A DNA stretch of 64,000 bases from Helicobacter cetorum MIT 99-5656 (GCF_000259275.1 NC_017735.1:682001-746000), one strand, 5' to 3'. Positions 9,752 through 17,566 are shown, counted from the first letter of the stretch. A program made the numbers and translations. The notes: a model not told the origin generated them from the letters alone.

Positions 9752-9761
9752 AAGGATAGAA

Positions 9762-10112
9762 ATGCAAAAATTAGAAGCAGGACAAGTCGCTCCAAACTTT
9801 AGGTTAAAAAATAGCGATGGCGTAGAGATTTCTTTAAAAGATTTGCTCCATAAAAAAGTGGTGCTATATTTCTATCCTAAGGATAACACACCTGGTTGCA
9901 CTTTAGAAGCACAAGATTTTAGCGCTTTATTTAGCGAATTTGAAAAGAAAAATGCTATCGTGGTAGGCGTAAGCCCTGATAGTGCTAAATCGCATCAAGA
10001 TTTTATCAGCCAATGTTCTTTAAATGTGATTTTACTCTGTGATGAGAATAAAGAAGTAGCCAATCTCTATAAGGCTTATGGCAAACGCATGCTTTATGGA
10101 AAAGAGCATTAA
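9762..10112 (+). CDS. bcp: thiol peroxidase Bcp, C-terminally truncated
   Basis: Bacterioferritin comigratory protein, a peroxiredoxin that reduces lipid and hydrogen peroxides. The start is the ATG at 9762 (MQKLEAGQVAPNFRLKNSDG), with AAAGGA just upstream, not the longer upstream frame. The peroxidatic cysteine is present at residue 46 in DNTPGCTLEA. The reading frame stops after residue 116 at GKRMLYGKEH, whereas H. pylori Bcp, as I recall it, runs to about 152 residues; the last strands and helix are missing. The following DNA encodes an unrelated C-terminal tail in another frame and then the inverted repeat, so truncation by rearrangement is likely. Residual activity is uncertain. Confidence 0.8.
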   Translation: MQKLEAGQVAPNFRLKNSDGVEISLKDLLHKKVVLYFYPKDNTPGCTLEAQDFSALFSEFEKKNAIVVGVSPDSAKSHQDFISQCSLNVILLCDENKEVANLYKAYGKRMLYGKEH

Positions 10113-10183
10113 AATTACACGAAATTGTTAAAGACTATACCTACGAGAGCATTGCTAAAGAGTTTTTGGGGGATATTAGATGA
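10106..10183 (+). pseudogene. C-terminal remnant of an unrelated gene fused at the bcp break
   Basis: In a different frame from bcp, an open stretch reads ALKLHEIVKDYTYESIAKEF then LGDIR and a TGA at 10181-10183. It has the look of a real helical C-terminus, and resembles the end of some group 1 glycosyltransferases, but it is too short to assign. It has no start codon of its own. It is best explained as the 3' end of a gene whose body was lost when bcp was broken. The inverted repeat arm begins 13 bp later. Confidence 0.4.
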
Positions 10184-10215
10184 TAACAAAAACTATAAAA
10201 TCCCCAAAAATTGAC

Positions 10216-10221
10216 TATAAT
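10216..10221 (+). promoter_or_regulatory. -10 element upstream of the left membrane/lipoprotein module
   Basis: A perfect TATAAT hexamer in the context TTGACTATAATATACCCC lies 115 bp before the TTG start of the first module gene. It is inside the inverted repeat, so both copies have the same promoter. Helicobacter sigma-80 promoters rely mainly on such a -10 box. The leader contains a small hairpin, AAACCTT-ATTTA-AAGGTTT, near 10288-10306. Confidence 0.6.
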
Positions 10222-10335
10222 ATACCCCATTAAAAGAGATATTTTAATATTTAAATCTGTATCATATTCGTAGAGCTATAACAAAGCAAAACCTTATTTA
10301 AAGGTTTATAATCCAATTTAACATAGGAACTTGAT

Positions 10336-10704
10336 TTGCAACCCATATGGAAACTCTTAATCCCCCAACTAACTTTTAAAAATATAGTCGTAGCCATCTT
10401 GTTTGTCGCTGTGGTTGTTTTAAGCATTTGCTTTTTTGTTTTTTATAAAAATGCATTGGTAGAAAGAGAGACTTGTAAAATGGGCGTGGATTTACAAAAT
10501 GAAGCCTTAAAAAAGCAGGAGTTAGATGTTAAAACCTACAACAAAGAGCATTCTAAAACCGAAAAGCAAATTGAAAAAAAGTATTCTCAGGCTCAGAAAG
10601 ACAAGCGAATTGAAAAAGAGACTAAAGACGCTCCCCCTACAGATAAAGAACTCAAAAAAGTTGAAAATCTCATTGAGACTTTTAAAAAAGAAGAAAAGAA
10701 ATAA
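10336..10704 (+). CDS. small inner-membrane coiled-coil protein (i-spanin-like), left copy
   Basis: A 122-residue protein starting at TTG 10336 (TAGGAA upstream). One membrane segment, IVVAILFVAVVVLSICFFVFY (about residues 17-37, written in part), anchors it, and a long highly charged Lys/Glu-rich helix with coiled-coil character follows (about 50-122). A small lipoprotein gene begins 57 bp later. The pair of a single-span N-in protein with a periplasmic coiled coil plus a small lipoprotein has the layout of phage inner and outer membrane spanins (Rz/Rz1), which fuse the two membranes during lysis. That role is inferred from architecture only. An identical copy lies at 18118-18486. Confidence 0.7.
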   Translation: MQPIWKLLIPQLTFKNIVVAILFVAVVVLSICFFVFYKNALVERETCKMGVDLQNEALKKQELDVKTYNKEHSKTEKQIEKKYSQAQKDKRIEKETKDAPPTDKELKKVENLIETFKKEEKK

Positions 10705-10761
10705 CGCTTTTTCAAATGAAAGTCTTTTCAAGCCTTCTTCAATATTAAGTATTAAGGAACT

Positions 10762-10998
10762 ATGATGTTTAAAACCACCTTTCTTGCTTTGGCAATTCTT
10801 TTTATTCTCTCGGGGTGCTATAGAGTGTATAAACCGATATACATTCCTACCAAATGTGAAATTGAAATGCCCACACGCCCCACGCTCTCTAGCACAGAAA
10901 TCAGCGAAAACATGAAAGCCTTACTTATCTATACAGAGACTTTAGAAAAGGATTTGCAATTTTGTATTAAAGGCACTCCATCAAGTGTGAAAAAGTAA
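10762..10998 (+). CDS. small lipoprotein (o-spanin-like), left copy
   Basis: A 78-residue protein with ATGATG at the start and AAGGAACT just before it. Signal peptide residues 1-18 end in the lipobox ILSGC, making Cys19 or nearby the lipid-modified residue. The mature part is about 60 residues: a proline-containing segment (YKPIYIPTKCEIEMPTRP) then a predicted helix with LLIYTETLEKDLQFC and a short tail. Paired cysteines at the two ends of this region may form a disulfide. Similar short lipoproteins with a Y-T-E-x-L-E-x-D-L-x-F-C type ending occur in epsilonproteobacterial prophages as I recall them; this was not searched. It forms a module with the upstream membrane protein. Confidence 0.7.
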   Translation: MMFKTTFLALAILFILSGCYRVYKPIYIPTKCEIEMPTRPTLSSTEISENMKALLIYTETLEKDLQFCIKGTPSSVKK

Positions 10999-11011
10999 AA
11001 AAAATAAAAGC

Positions 11012-11039
11012 TTAGAGTTTTAGTCTTTACCAACTCTAA
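11012..11039. terminator. convergent hairpin after the left module
   Basis: TTAGAGTT (11012-11019) pairs with AACTCTAA (11032-11039). It sits between the plus-strand lipoprotein and the minus-strand Sel1-repeat gene and is AT-rich on both sides, so it may end both transcripts. It lies outside the inverted repeat. Confidence 0.45.
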
Positions 11040-11045
11040 ACTTTC

Positions 11046-11792
11046 TCAAAATCTAAGGTTTTTACTCTTTAGGCTGTTTTTGTAAGCTTTTATCTCATCA
11101 CAAGCTTGTTGATGACCTAAATCACAGGCTTTTTTGAAGTAAAATAGAGCATTTTCTTGAGACATTACATTCAAACCCAATTCTTTATATGGTATCCAGT
11201 AATAACTAGAGTTTTTATTATCAAGCGAATAGGTCTGTTGGAGTGCTCCTATCATAAAACAAGCTTCAGCATCTTTATTTGTGCATTTTTCTTTCAAAAA
11301 AGTCATTGGATTATGAAAACCTTTTATCTTACCCCATTCATAACAATCAGCTATTAAAAAAGGATTACTACTATATGCTCGGCATGCTTTTTCATAATAA
11401 AGACTAGCTTTTTGAATGTCTTTTTTAGTGCCTTTTCCATAATGATACATCTTTGCCAAATTGCTGTAAGCTTTGAAATTTTCTAACTCTGCTGAATTTA
11501 AATAGCTCCTAAAAGCTATATCGTAATATTTTTCTATTTTTGCCTTATCTTGATTTTCTCTATGCAATTTGTCTGCATACCTTTCGCAAATACTCCCTAA
11601 CTCATAATAAGCTTCAGATTTGTCTTCTTTGCTAGATTTTCTGTCTCGAACTATTTTGAGAGCTGTATCAAAATTATATTTTGTTCCAAAATGACCGCTA
11701 TCAATTAACACTTCTTTGGTGATTTTTTCTTGTTTTCCAACAAAGATAAATCCAATCACTACCACCAACAATAACACAAACTTGAAAATCAT
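11046..11792 (-). CDS. Sel1-like (TPR) repeat protein with N-terminal anchor
   Basis: A 248-residue protein with a hydrophobic N-terminus (MIFKFVLLLVVVIGFIFVG) that is a signal peptide or membrane anchor, so it probably acts in the periplasm. Three to four Sel1-like helical repeats follow; the clearest are AYSNLAKMYHYGKGTKKDIQ with YYEKAC (about residues 107-138) and ALFYFKKACDLGHQQACDEI near the C-terminus. Cysteines spaced within the repeats resemble the disulfide-stabilised Helicobacter cysteine-rich proteins (Hcp), which act as secreted or envelope scaffold proteins. It is not one I can match to a named Hcp. The membrane protein gene on the same strand lies 22 bp upstream. Confidence 0.75.
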   Translation of the reverse strand: MIFKFVLLLVVVIGFIFVGKQEKITKEVLIDSGHFGTKYNFDTALKIVRDRKSSKEDKSEAYYELGSICERYADKLHRENQDKAKIEKYYDIAFRSYLNSAELENFKAYSNLAKMYHYGKGTKKDIQKASLYYEKACRAYSSNPFLIADCYEWGKIKGFHNPMTFLKEKCTNKDAEACFMIGALQQTYSLDNKNSSYYWIPYKELGLNVMSQENALFYFKKACDLGHQQACDEIKAYKNSLKSKNLRF

Positions 11793-11814
11793 TTAAAACT
11801 CCCTAATGCTTATA

Positions 11815-12735
11815 TTATCTCTTTTTAACAACTAGTTCTCTTAAACCATATAAGGCAGTAAAAGTCCAAAGAATAAATACGCCTAAAGACACCCATCTGA
11901 CCATTTCTATAGAATCATTTTTAATATCTAGAATAAAGTCTCCTATTGTAACTTGAAAGATATATAAAATAATTACACTATACGCCCAAACCCACCATAA
12001 ACAAGCATTAAGAACTCCAATAAAATATTTTTTCTCTCTAAAAAAGAGCAAAAAAGGGAATAAAGTTACTGCTAAAAACCTTTTATAAAAAGACTCTAGC
12101 CTTAAACCCAAAGACAACAACAAAATATAAGATACCAAGATATACATAGAAAATTCATCATGTCCATAAAATTGAACAATGCAATAACCTACACTATAAA
12201 CATAAAAAATCCAAAACGAAAACATATTTTGAGATATTTTTAATAATATAAATTTAGCCTTGCAAAACAACCACACCAAGAATTTATTGATTTTTAAATT
12301 GCTATCTAACTTTTGTAATTTTTTAGGAAATATAAAAATTATAAAAAATATTATTGGAGGTAAGAAAATAATCTTAAAATAAATCCAAATATTACTTTGG
12401 ATTATCTGTTCTATATTATACAAATAACAATAATCTATGAAACATTTTATTTTTTCATCACTATTTAGTGGCTCTATAAACCATACAGTTATCGCAGAAG
12501 AAACAATTAGGTAAATCATTCCAAAAATGAAATACCCCGCAAATCTAAACGATAAAAGATACATAAATAAATTAAATTCTGTATTGTCAAATTTTTTACA
12601 CAATAATTGAGATTTCTTGTTTTCTTGGACTTTCTTCATGCTATCTAGAACATTTTTCTCTTTTTTACGAATATCTTTAATTGTTTTTTGTTTATACGGA
12701 TAGCAAAAATAGATTCTCTCCAAACTTTTAGCCAA
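11815..12735 (-). CDS. multi-span membrane protein, main part of a frameshifted gene
   Basis: 306 open codons with a charged N-terminal region and about seven hydrophobic segments (for example IWIYFKIIFLPPIIFFIIFI and VRWVSLGVFILWTFTALYGL). The N-terminus overlaps the end of the reading frame at 12645-13064 by 91 bp in another phase. Adding one A to the A6 run (T6 at 12738-12743 on the plus strand) joins the two into one protein of about 416 residues through YLVKKILAKSLERIYFCYP. This is therefore most likely the larger part of a single gene that is off by one base here. Family unknown; low-GC, unlike the flanking core genes. Confidence 0.6.
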   Translation of the reverse strand: MAKSLERIYFCYPYKQKTIKDIRKKEKNVLDSMKKVQENKKSQLLCKKFDNTEFNLFMYLLSFRFAGYFIFGMIYLIVSSAITVWFIEPLNSDEKIKCFIDYCYLYNIEQIIQSNIWIYFKIIFLPPIIFFIIFIFPKKLQKLDSNLKINKFLVWLFCKAKFILLKISQNMFSFWIFYVYSVGYCIVQFYGHDEFSMYILVSYILLLSLGLRLESFYKRFLAVTLFPFLLFFREKKYFIGVLNACLWWVWAYSVIILYIFQVTIGDFILDIKNDSIEMVRWVSLGVFILWTFTALYGLRELVVKKR

Positions 12736-13064
12736 TATTTTTTGACCAAATATTTATCTCTATATCTACAGACAATCTCATCAAGAATTTCACGAGCAAT
12801 ACTTGTGACTAGTATCGATAAACCAATAATAAAAATCATTGATAATGCAACATAAAGTTTTTCTAAATTTAAAAAATTAGCAAGAAATTTATAAATAGGG
12901 GTAATAATACCAACAATCGAACCAAGAATGGACGCATAAAACAAAATTACCAAACGCCTAGCTTTTTCCTCCATTGTCGTGCTTTCAGACTCTAATTTCT
13001 TGTAGATTTCAAAATTCTGCATTCCGTTAATTTTATTAGAAACTTTAACTATGTTATTACTCAT
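12645..13064 (-). CDS. N-terminal part of the frameshifted membrane protein
   Basis: 139 open codons, beginning ATG at 13064, with two membrane segments (VILFYASILGSIVGIITPIY and LYVALSMIFIIGLSILVTSI). The last 31 residues after the A6 run are out of phase with the continuing protein and look like random sequence. With one base added in that run the frame continues into 11815-12735. The full gene would span 11815-13064 (1250 bp, one base short of a multiple of three). Function unknown. Confidence 0.55.
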   Translation of the reverse strand: MSNNIVKVSNKINGMQNFEIYKKLESESTTMEEKARRLVILFYASILGSIVGIITPIYKFLANFLNLEKLYVALSMIFIIGLSILVTSIAREILDEIVCRYRDKYLVKKYWLKVWRESIFAIRINKKQLKIFVKKRKMF

Positions 13065-13347
13065 TATTGCATTCCGAGATTACTTTATTATTATTATTTA
13101 TATTAAAATAAAACACTATTAATGCTTTGATTTTATATTTCTTGATTATAATATGCTTTTAAATCTTTTATGTAATTCTGCAATAAAAAGTAAAATTGAA
13201 AATTATTCCATCGTATTGATTAAATTTCGTTCCAAAAAAAAATAATCATTATTAAGAAGCGAACACAACAAGCTTAAGAAAACATTTTAAACTTGAGATA
13301 GTTTCTTAGCTTTTAGGGGTAATTTTAAAAGAATTGTAACAAGCCAA
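13065..13347. other. AT-rich gap with no recognised feature
   Basis: Between the frameshifted membrane gene and the decayed glycine-rich gene, 283 bp of very AT-rich DNA with an A9 run near 13236. No open frame with a start, tRNA or strong hairpin was found. It must hold the promoter for the minus-strand gene starting at 13064. Confidence 0.4.
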
Positions 13348-13864
13348 CTATAAATCATCTAATATGCTATATATTATTGCATTTGTAATAATCGGAGCAA
13401 TACAAACAGCCAAATAAGCTCCACACCAACCTATTGTTCCCTAAAAAGATAAGCTATCAAAAAACCAAATGATATACGCACCTAACCCTATCATAACAAG
13501 TATTGATAAAAATGAAATGATACTTAAAATAAAAATTTTAAACTTTTCACTCGGTGTAAGACTTCTCTTTCTTGAGATAAGCCAAGAAGCCAACAGACCA
13601 ACACCCATTGCAACACCAAGACCCAGAAAACATGCTTCCCAATCCAAGTGTTGCTAAGCCAGAAGTAGCTCCTACTGCTGAACCTCCAGTAAGCCACGCC
13701 CAAACGCCTCCTCCACTAAATAGTCCTCCAAGAAAACCCTTACTGCTTTTATCGTTGCTTTCAGCAAAATCTTGCTTCATCAACATAAGAATACCAACAA
13801 CCACTAACCCCAAAACAACAACCAAACTAGATACAGCAATATGAGATAAAGACCACATTAACAA
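13348..13864 (-). pseudogene. decayed glycine-rich multi-span membrane protein
   Basis: Begins at ATG 13862-13864 with a membrane segment (HIAVSSLVVVLGLVVVGILM) and then a glycine-rich stretch (GFLGGLFSGGGVWAWLTGGS). The frame is lost at the run ATGTTTTC (A4 at 13627-13630 on the plus strand). Removing one T joins GLGSMF to LGLGVAMGVGLLASWLISRK, which continues to a TAG at 13441-13443. After that stop the same frame goes on for 30 codons of membrane-helix sequence (GWCGAYLAVCIAPIITNAII) to a final TAG at 13348. Thus one frameshift and one nonsense codon in a reconstructed protein of about 170 residues. Family not recognised; small glycine-rich helices suggest a pore- or toxin-like membrane protein, but this is a guess. 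Confidence 0.55.
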
Positions 13865-13900
13865 CCCCTTGTATTTGTATATTGAAATGTGAGTGTATCG

Positions 13901-13911
13901 TTTTTTTTTTT
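13901..13911 (-). repeat. A11 homopolymer upstream of the glycine-rich gene
   Basis: Eleven T on the plus strand (A11 on the coding strand) lie 37-47 bp before the start codon at 13864. Long A/T runs at this distance overlap Helicobacter promoters and vary in length, changing transcription. Confidence 0.6.
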
Positions 13912-14081
13912 GTTTGTCAAGGGGGTTTATCGGTTAAAAGCGTAAAGTTATTTGATATTTTATAAAATAAAGATTAAATAATAATGTTTATAACAACAAA
14001 GTGTAGCCACACTCAAAAATATCGCTTGAATTTTCATCAAACGATACTATAAAAATAATAATAAAAGCGATTTATTTCTTT

Positions 14082-14639
14082 CTAAACCTCTAATTTCAAC
14101 ACCCCCATTAAGCCTTCAACATTCAGCCCTAACCCTACGCTTAAATTTGTGCTTGAACTTTTAATATAGGGCTTATGAAAATATTCTAATCGCACACAGC
14201 CTGCACTATTTTGCCATAAGTTACTTTCTAAGTATTTTTCTATTTCACTAGGATTAAACGCCTTTAAACGCACCTTAAAGCTAGATAAATCTAGCCATTC
14301 TAGTGTGGGGGTAATCAAAGCGGAGCAAGTTAGAATCTCTACTTCATTATCGCTTTGAAGTTTTAAAAATTCAAGGGCTTCTTGCTTGTTTTTGGCCTTT
14401 CGTTGCATGTTGTTATCCACGCTCACCACGCTATCAGCCACAATCACAGCATAATTATCTTTAACTAACTCTCTTGCTTTTTCTAATTTACCCTTGCATG
14501 CTAGATAGACAAACTCTCTAGGGTCTGTTACATTCAAGCTTTCTTCATCAAAGTCTAATGCCTTTTGTTTAAACTTAATCTTACACTCTTTTAAAAGATT
14601 AGCCCTAGAATTAGATTGAGAACCTAAAATAAGTTCCAT
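14082..14639 (-). CDS. maf: Maf-like nucleotide pyrophosphatase (HP1240-like)
   Basis: Maf/YhdE family protein of 185 residues that hydrolyses non-canonical or modified nucleoside triphosphates, limiting their entry into DNA or affecting septation. It starts MELILGSQSNSRANLL, a diverged form of the usual LASxSPRR substrate loop. It keeps the metal-site region VIVADSVVSVDNN (about residues 64-76) and the serine/glycine-rich SSSTNLSVGLGLNVEG near the end. The ATG follows the alaS TAG by one base, so the pair is an operon, as in H. pylori. The usual next genes (HP1239, amiF) are absent; accessory DNA follows. Confidence 0.88.
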   Translation of the reverse strand: MELILGSQSNSRANLLKECKIKFKQKALDFDEESLNVTDPREFVYLACKGKLEKARELVKDNYAVIVADSVVSVDNNMQRKAKNKQEALEFLKLQSDNEVEILTCSALITPTLEWLDLSSFKVRLKAFNPSEIEKYLESNLWQNSAGCVRLEYFHKPYIKSSSTNLSVGLGLNVEGLMGVLKLEV

Positions 14640-14640
14640 G

Positions 14641-17184
14641 CTATTTCTCTAAGGCTTTTAAAGCGATACTTTTAGCTAAGTTAACCGCTATTTGCAATTT
14701 CTCTAACTCCTTACCCCCAGCACTAGCAAAATCATCTCTTCCGCCCCCTTTACCCCCTAAAATTTGTGCCACTTCCATAGCCCACACATTCGCCTTTAGG
14801 GGGGCATTTTTCACTCCGCATGCTAGGCTTATGCGTTCATTATCTTTTTTAAACACCATAGCGAGCAAATTCTTATGCTGATTTTTTAATCTATCAATAA
14901 TTTCTTTCACATCGCCATTTTCCACTATACCTACAACTACACTTGTGCCATTAATGTTTTCAATGGGTAAGTCAATGTGAGCGGGGGCTTTTTGAATATT
15001 CTTCACGCTCTCTTTAAGCTTGTTAATGCCAGCGATTAAATCATTGTTTTTGAGTAAAATCTTAGCGTTTTTAAGCTCTTTATTTTCGCTCTTAGCTAAT
15101 TCAAAAAGGGCTTTCCCACACACCGCTTCAATGCGTCTTACCCCACTACTCACCCCACTTTCTTTTACAATTCTAAACCCACCGATAAGTGCGCTATTTT
15201 CCACATGAATACCCCCACACAATTCAATGGACGCTTTTTCAAAGCTCACCACCCGCACATTTTCAGCATATTTTTCACTAAATAAAGCTAATGCTCCCTT
15301 GTCTTTAGCCTGATTTAAAGGCATATGCTCCACTTGGCTTTTTAAGTGCTTAAAAATTTGAGCGTTAACTAAACTTTCTACTTTTTCTAATTCTTCTCCA
15401 CTTAATGCTTTGGAATGCGAAAAGTCAAATCGTAACCGTTTGGATTCTACCAAACTCCCTGCTTGATTCACATGCGAGCCTAAAACTTCTCTTAATGCGC
15501 TTTGTAATAAATGCGTCGCGCTATGGTGTTTTGCAACTTCAAATCGCTCATCACTTACTTTTGCTATGAGTTTTACACCTTTTTTAAGGGGTTTTTGAAC
15601 TTTGAGAAGTGAAAAATTAAGCCCAAAAAAGTTCTTCGTATCTAATACAAGAGCCACTTCTTCATTCTCTTTTAAAAGCACGCCCTTATCTCCTATAGCT
15701 CCTCCACCTTCTGCATAAAAAGGCGTTTTTTCTAACAATACCCAGACTTCTTCTTTAGGACTAATTTCTGTGATTTCTTTAAAATCGCTATCAAAAAAAC
15801 CTAATGCTTGAGTAGAACATTCCATTGTCTCATACCCCACAAATTCATTAGGCTTATAAGTGCTTAAAATGGTGCTAAAATCAGCGTTATTTTGCTTACC
15901 TTTCCATGATGCTTTAGAGCGTTCTACTTGTTCTTGCATGCAACATTCAAAGCCTTTCATATCCACACATGCCCCACAACTTCTTAGCATATCATTCGTT
16001 AAATCTAAAGGAAATCCAAAGGTATCATAGAGTTTGAAAGCGATTTTTCCATCAAAGATTTTATTTTCATCTAAATGCTTTAAAGACAAATTAAATAATT
16101 CCATGCCAGATTCTAAAGTCTCTAAAAAACGCTCTTCTTCTTCAAAGCACTCTTTCATCATATTTTCTTTAGACTCTTTCAAATACGCATGCACACTAGC
16201 AAATTGCTCGCACACCACGCCCACAATTTTGTATAAAAACGTCTCTTTTAAACCCATTAGATAGCCATGTCTTAAGGCTCTTCTTAAAATGCGTCTTAGC
16301 ACATAACCACGACCTTCTTTATTAAAATGCACCCCTTGAGCGAGCAAAAACGCCACCGCTCTTGCATGATCAGCCACTACTCTAAAGCTTGGTTGAAACT
16401 CGCTGGTATAATCTAAGCTTGTAAGCTCGCTAATTTCTTTCATTAGGGGTGTAAATAACGAAGAATCAAAATTATTGAGCTTGTTTTCTAAGAGAGCTTG
16501 CACTCTTTCTAAGCCCATGCCTGTATCAATGCTGGGCTTTGGCAAGGGCGATAAAATGCCATCACTAGAGCGTTCGTATTGCATAAACACTAAGTTCCAA
16601 ATTTCTAAAAACCTATCGCCTTCGCCCCCAAAATAATCTTCACCGCTTTTAAAGTGTTTTTCGCCTTGGTCTATATAGATTTCACTACAAGGCCCACAAG
16701 GCCCTGTATCGCCCATTTGCCAAAAATTGTCTTTATCGCCCATTTTTTTGATTCTATCTATAGAGACAAATTTTTCCCATAATTTAAACGCCTCATCGTC
16801 CTTTTCATGCACGCTAATATATAAATCCTTAGGCTTAAAACCTAAATTCTTAGTTACAAATTCCCATGCAAACACAATCGCTTCTTCTTTGAAATAATCT
16901 CCAAAGGAGAAATTCCCTAGCATTTCAAAAAGGGTGTGGTGTCTTGCGGTATAACCAACATTTTCTAAGTCATTATGCTTACCGCCTGCTCGCATGCATA
17001 ATTGTGAAGAAGTCGCTCTAGGAATGCTAGGTCTTGGCACAATACCTGTAAAAATATCCTTAAATTGCACCATTCCTGCATTAGTAAAAAGTAAGGTGGC
17101 GTCATTAGGTACTAAGGGCATGCTAGGATAAATCTCATGCCCCTTACTTTTAAAAAATTGTAAAAATTCGTTGCGAATACCCAT
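14641..17184 (-). CDS. alaS: alanine--tRNA ligase
   Basis: Charges tRNA-Ala and edits misacylated products in the cytoplasm; 847 residues, full length. N-terminal class II catalytic core includes FTNAGMVQFKDIFTG (about 33-47), the zinc- and tRNA-binding middle follows, then the editing domain with HHSATHLLQSALREVLG near residue 548 and CGGIHVENS near 660. The C-terminal C-Ala domain ends GGKGGGRDDFASAGG. ATG at 17182-17184. It is the only essential gene in the segment between the two inverted repeat arms, so inversion of the segment would preserve it but deletion would not be tolerated. Confidence 0.97.
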   Translation of the reverse strand: MGIRNEFLQFFKSKGHEIYPSMPLVPNDATLLFTNAGMVQFKDIFTGIVPRPSIPRATSSQLCMRAGGKHNDLENVGYTARHHTLFEMLGNFSFGDYFKEEAIVFAWEFVTKNLGFKPKDLYISVHEKDDEAFKLWEKFVSIDRIKKMGDKDNFWQMGDTGPCGPCSEIYIDQGEKHFKSGEDYFGGEGDRFLEIWNLVFMQYERSSDGILSPLPKPSIDTGMGLERVQALLENKLNNFDSSLFTPLMKEISELTSLDYTSEFQPSFRVVADHARAVAFLLAQGVHFNKEGRGYVLRRILRRALRHGYLMGLKETFLYKIVGVVCEQFASVHAYLKESKENMMKECFEEEERFLETLESGMELFNLSLKHLDENKIFDGKIAFKLYDTFGFPLDLTNDMLRSCGACVDMKGFECCMQEQVERSKASWKGKQNNADFSTILSTYKPNEFVGYETMECSTQALGFFDSDFKEITEISPKEEVWVLLEKTPFYAEGGGAIGDKGVLLKENEEVALVLDTKNFFGLNFSLLKVQKPLKKGVKLIAKVSDERFEVAKHHSATHLLQSALREVLGSHVNQAGSLVESKRLRFDFSHSKALSGEELEKVESLVNAQIFKHLKSQVEHMPLNQAKDKGALALFSEKYAENVRVVSFEKASIELCGGIHVENSALIGGFRIVKESGVSSGVRRIEAVCGKALFELAKSENKELKNAKILLKNNDLIAGINKLKESVKNIQKAPAHIDLPIENINGTSVVVGIVENGDVKEIIDRLKNQHKNLLAMVFKKDNERISLACGVKNAPLKANVWAMEVAQILGGKGGGRDDFASAGGKELEKLQIAVNLAKSIALKALEK

Positions 17185-17298
17185 AGAATTCCTTTTTGTT
17201 GTTTTATCACACCCTTAAGACTATTTTATAGCTCTTTTAAGTTACTTTTTTAAAAAGATAGTTTATTATACTTTATATCCAAAACAAAGGAGAAAACC

Positions 17299-17529
17299 AT
17301 GTTTCACGAATTTAGAGATGAAATCAGTGTGTTAAAAGCGAGTAATCCGCATTTTGACAAGATTTTTGAACAGCACAACCAGCTAGATGATGATATTAAA
17401 ACCGCCGAGCAACAAAATGCCAGCGATGCTGAAATCAGCCACATGAAAAAACAAAAATTAAAATTAAAAGATGAAATCCATAGTATGATTATGGAGTATA
17501 AAGAAAAGCAAAAACCCAAACACTCTTGA
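17299..17529 (+). CDS. small coiled-coil protein, DUF465/YdcH-like (HP1242)
   Basis: A 76-residue, all-helical, strongly charged protein (MFHEFRDEISVLKASNPHFD...), with the F-x-x-L-x-x-x-N-P-x-F motif typical of the DUF465/YdcH family, whose cellular role is unknown. AAAGGAG lies upstream of the ATG. It is divergent from alaS with 114 bp between, the same arrangement as H. pylori HP1241/HP1242. The babA-type gene that follows HP1242 in H. pylori 26695 is not here; a terminator and the right inverted repeat arm follow. Confidence 0.85.
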   Translation: MFHEFRDEISVLKASNPHFDKIFEQHNQLDDDIKTAEQQNASDAEISHMKKQKLKLKDEIHSMIMEYKEKQKPKHS

Positions 17530-17566
17530 GCGTAAGCAATCTTCTAAAGGTTTTAGAAACACATTC

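Larger units (their letters stand above)
10197..11000 (+). repeat. left arm of an 804-bp perfect inverted repeat
   Basis: Positions x in this arm match 28822-x on the opposite strand of 17822-18625. Both arms are 804 bp, and the coordinates of both enclosed genes map exactly with no gaps; the proteins are identical. Homology begins at AAAATCCCC (10197) and ends after GTAAAA (11000), where the flanks diverge abruptly. The arm carries its own promoter, a roughly 115-base leader and a two-gene module. No transposase or integrase is inside it, so it looks like a gene cassette duplicated by recombination, not an insertion sequence. Confidence 0.95.

Noticed and set aside
10526-10765. A 79-codon Lys/Leu-rich frame overlapping the coiled-coil gene and ending at the lipoprotein start
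   Set aside because: It is the +1 frame of a Lys-rich coding region and has no signal or ribosome binding site. Embedded genes do occur in spanin pairs, but here the lipoprotein is in its own downstream frame.
10197-11000. Repeat arms as an insertion sequence
   Set aside because: No transposase frame, no terminal inverted repeats within each arm and no target duplication at the edges.
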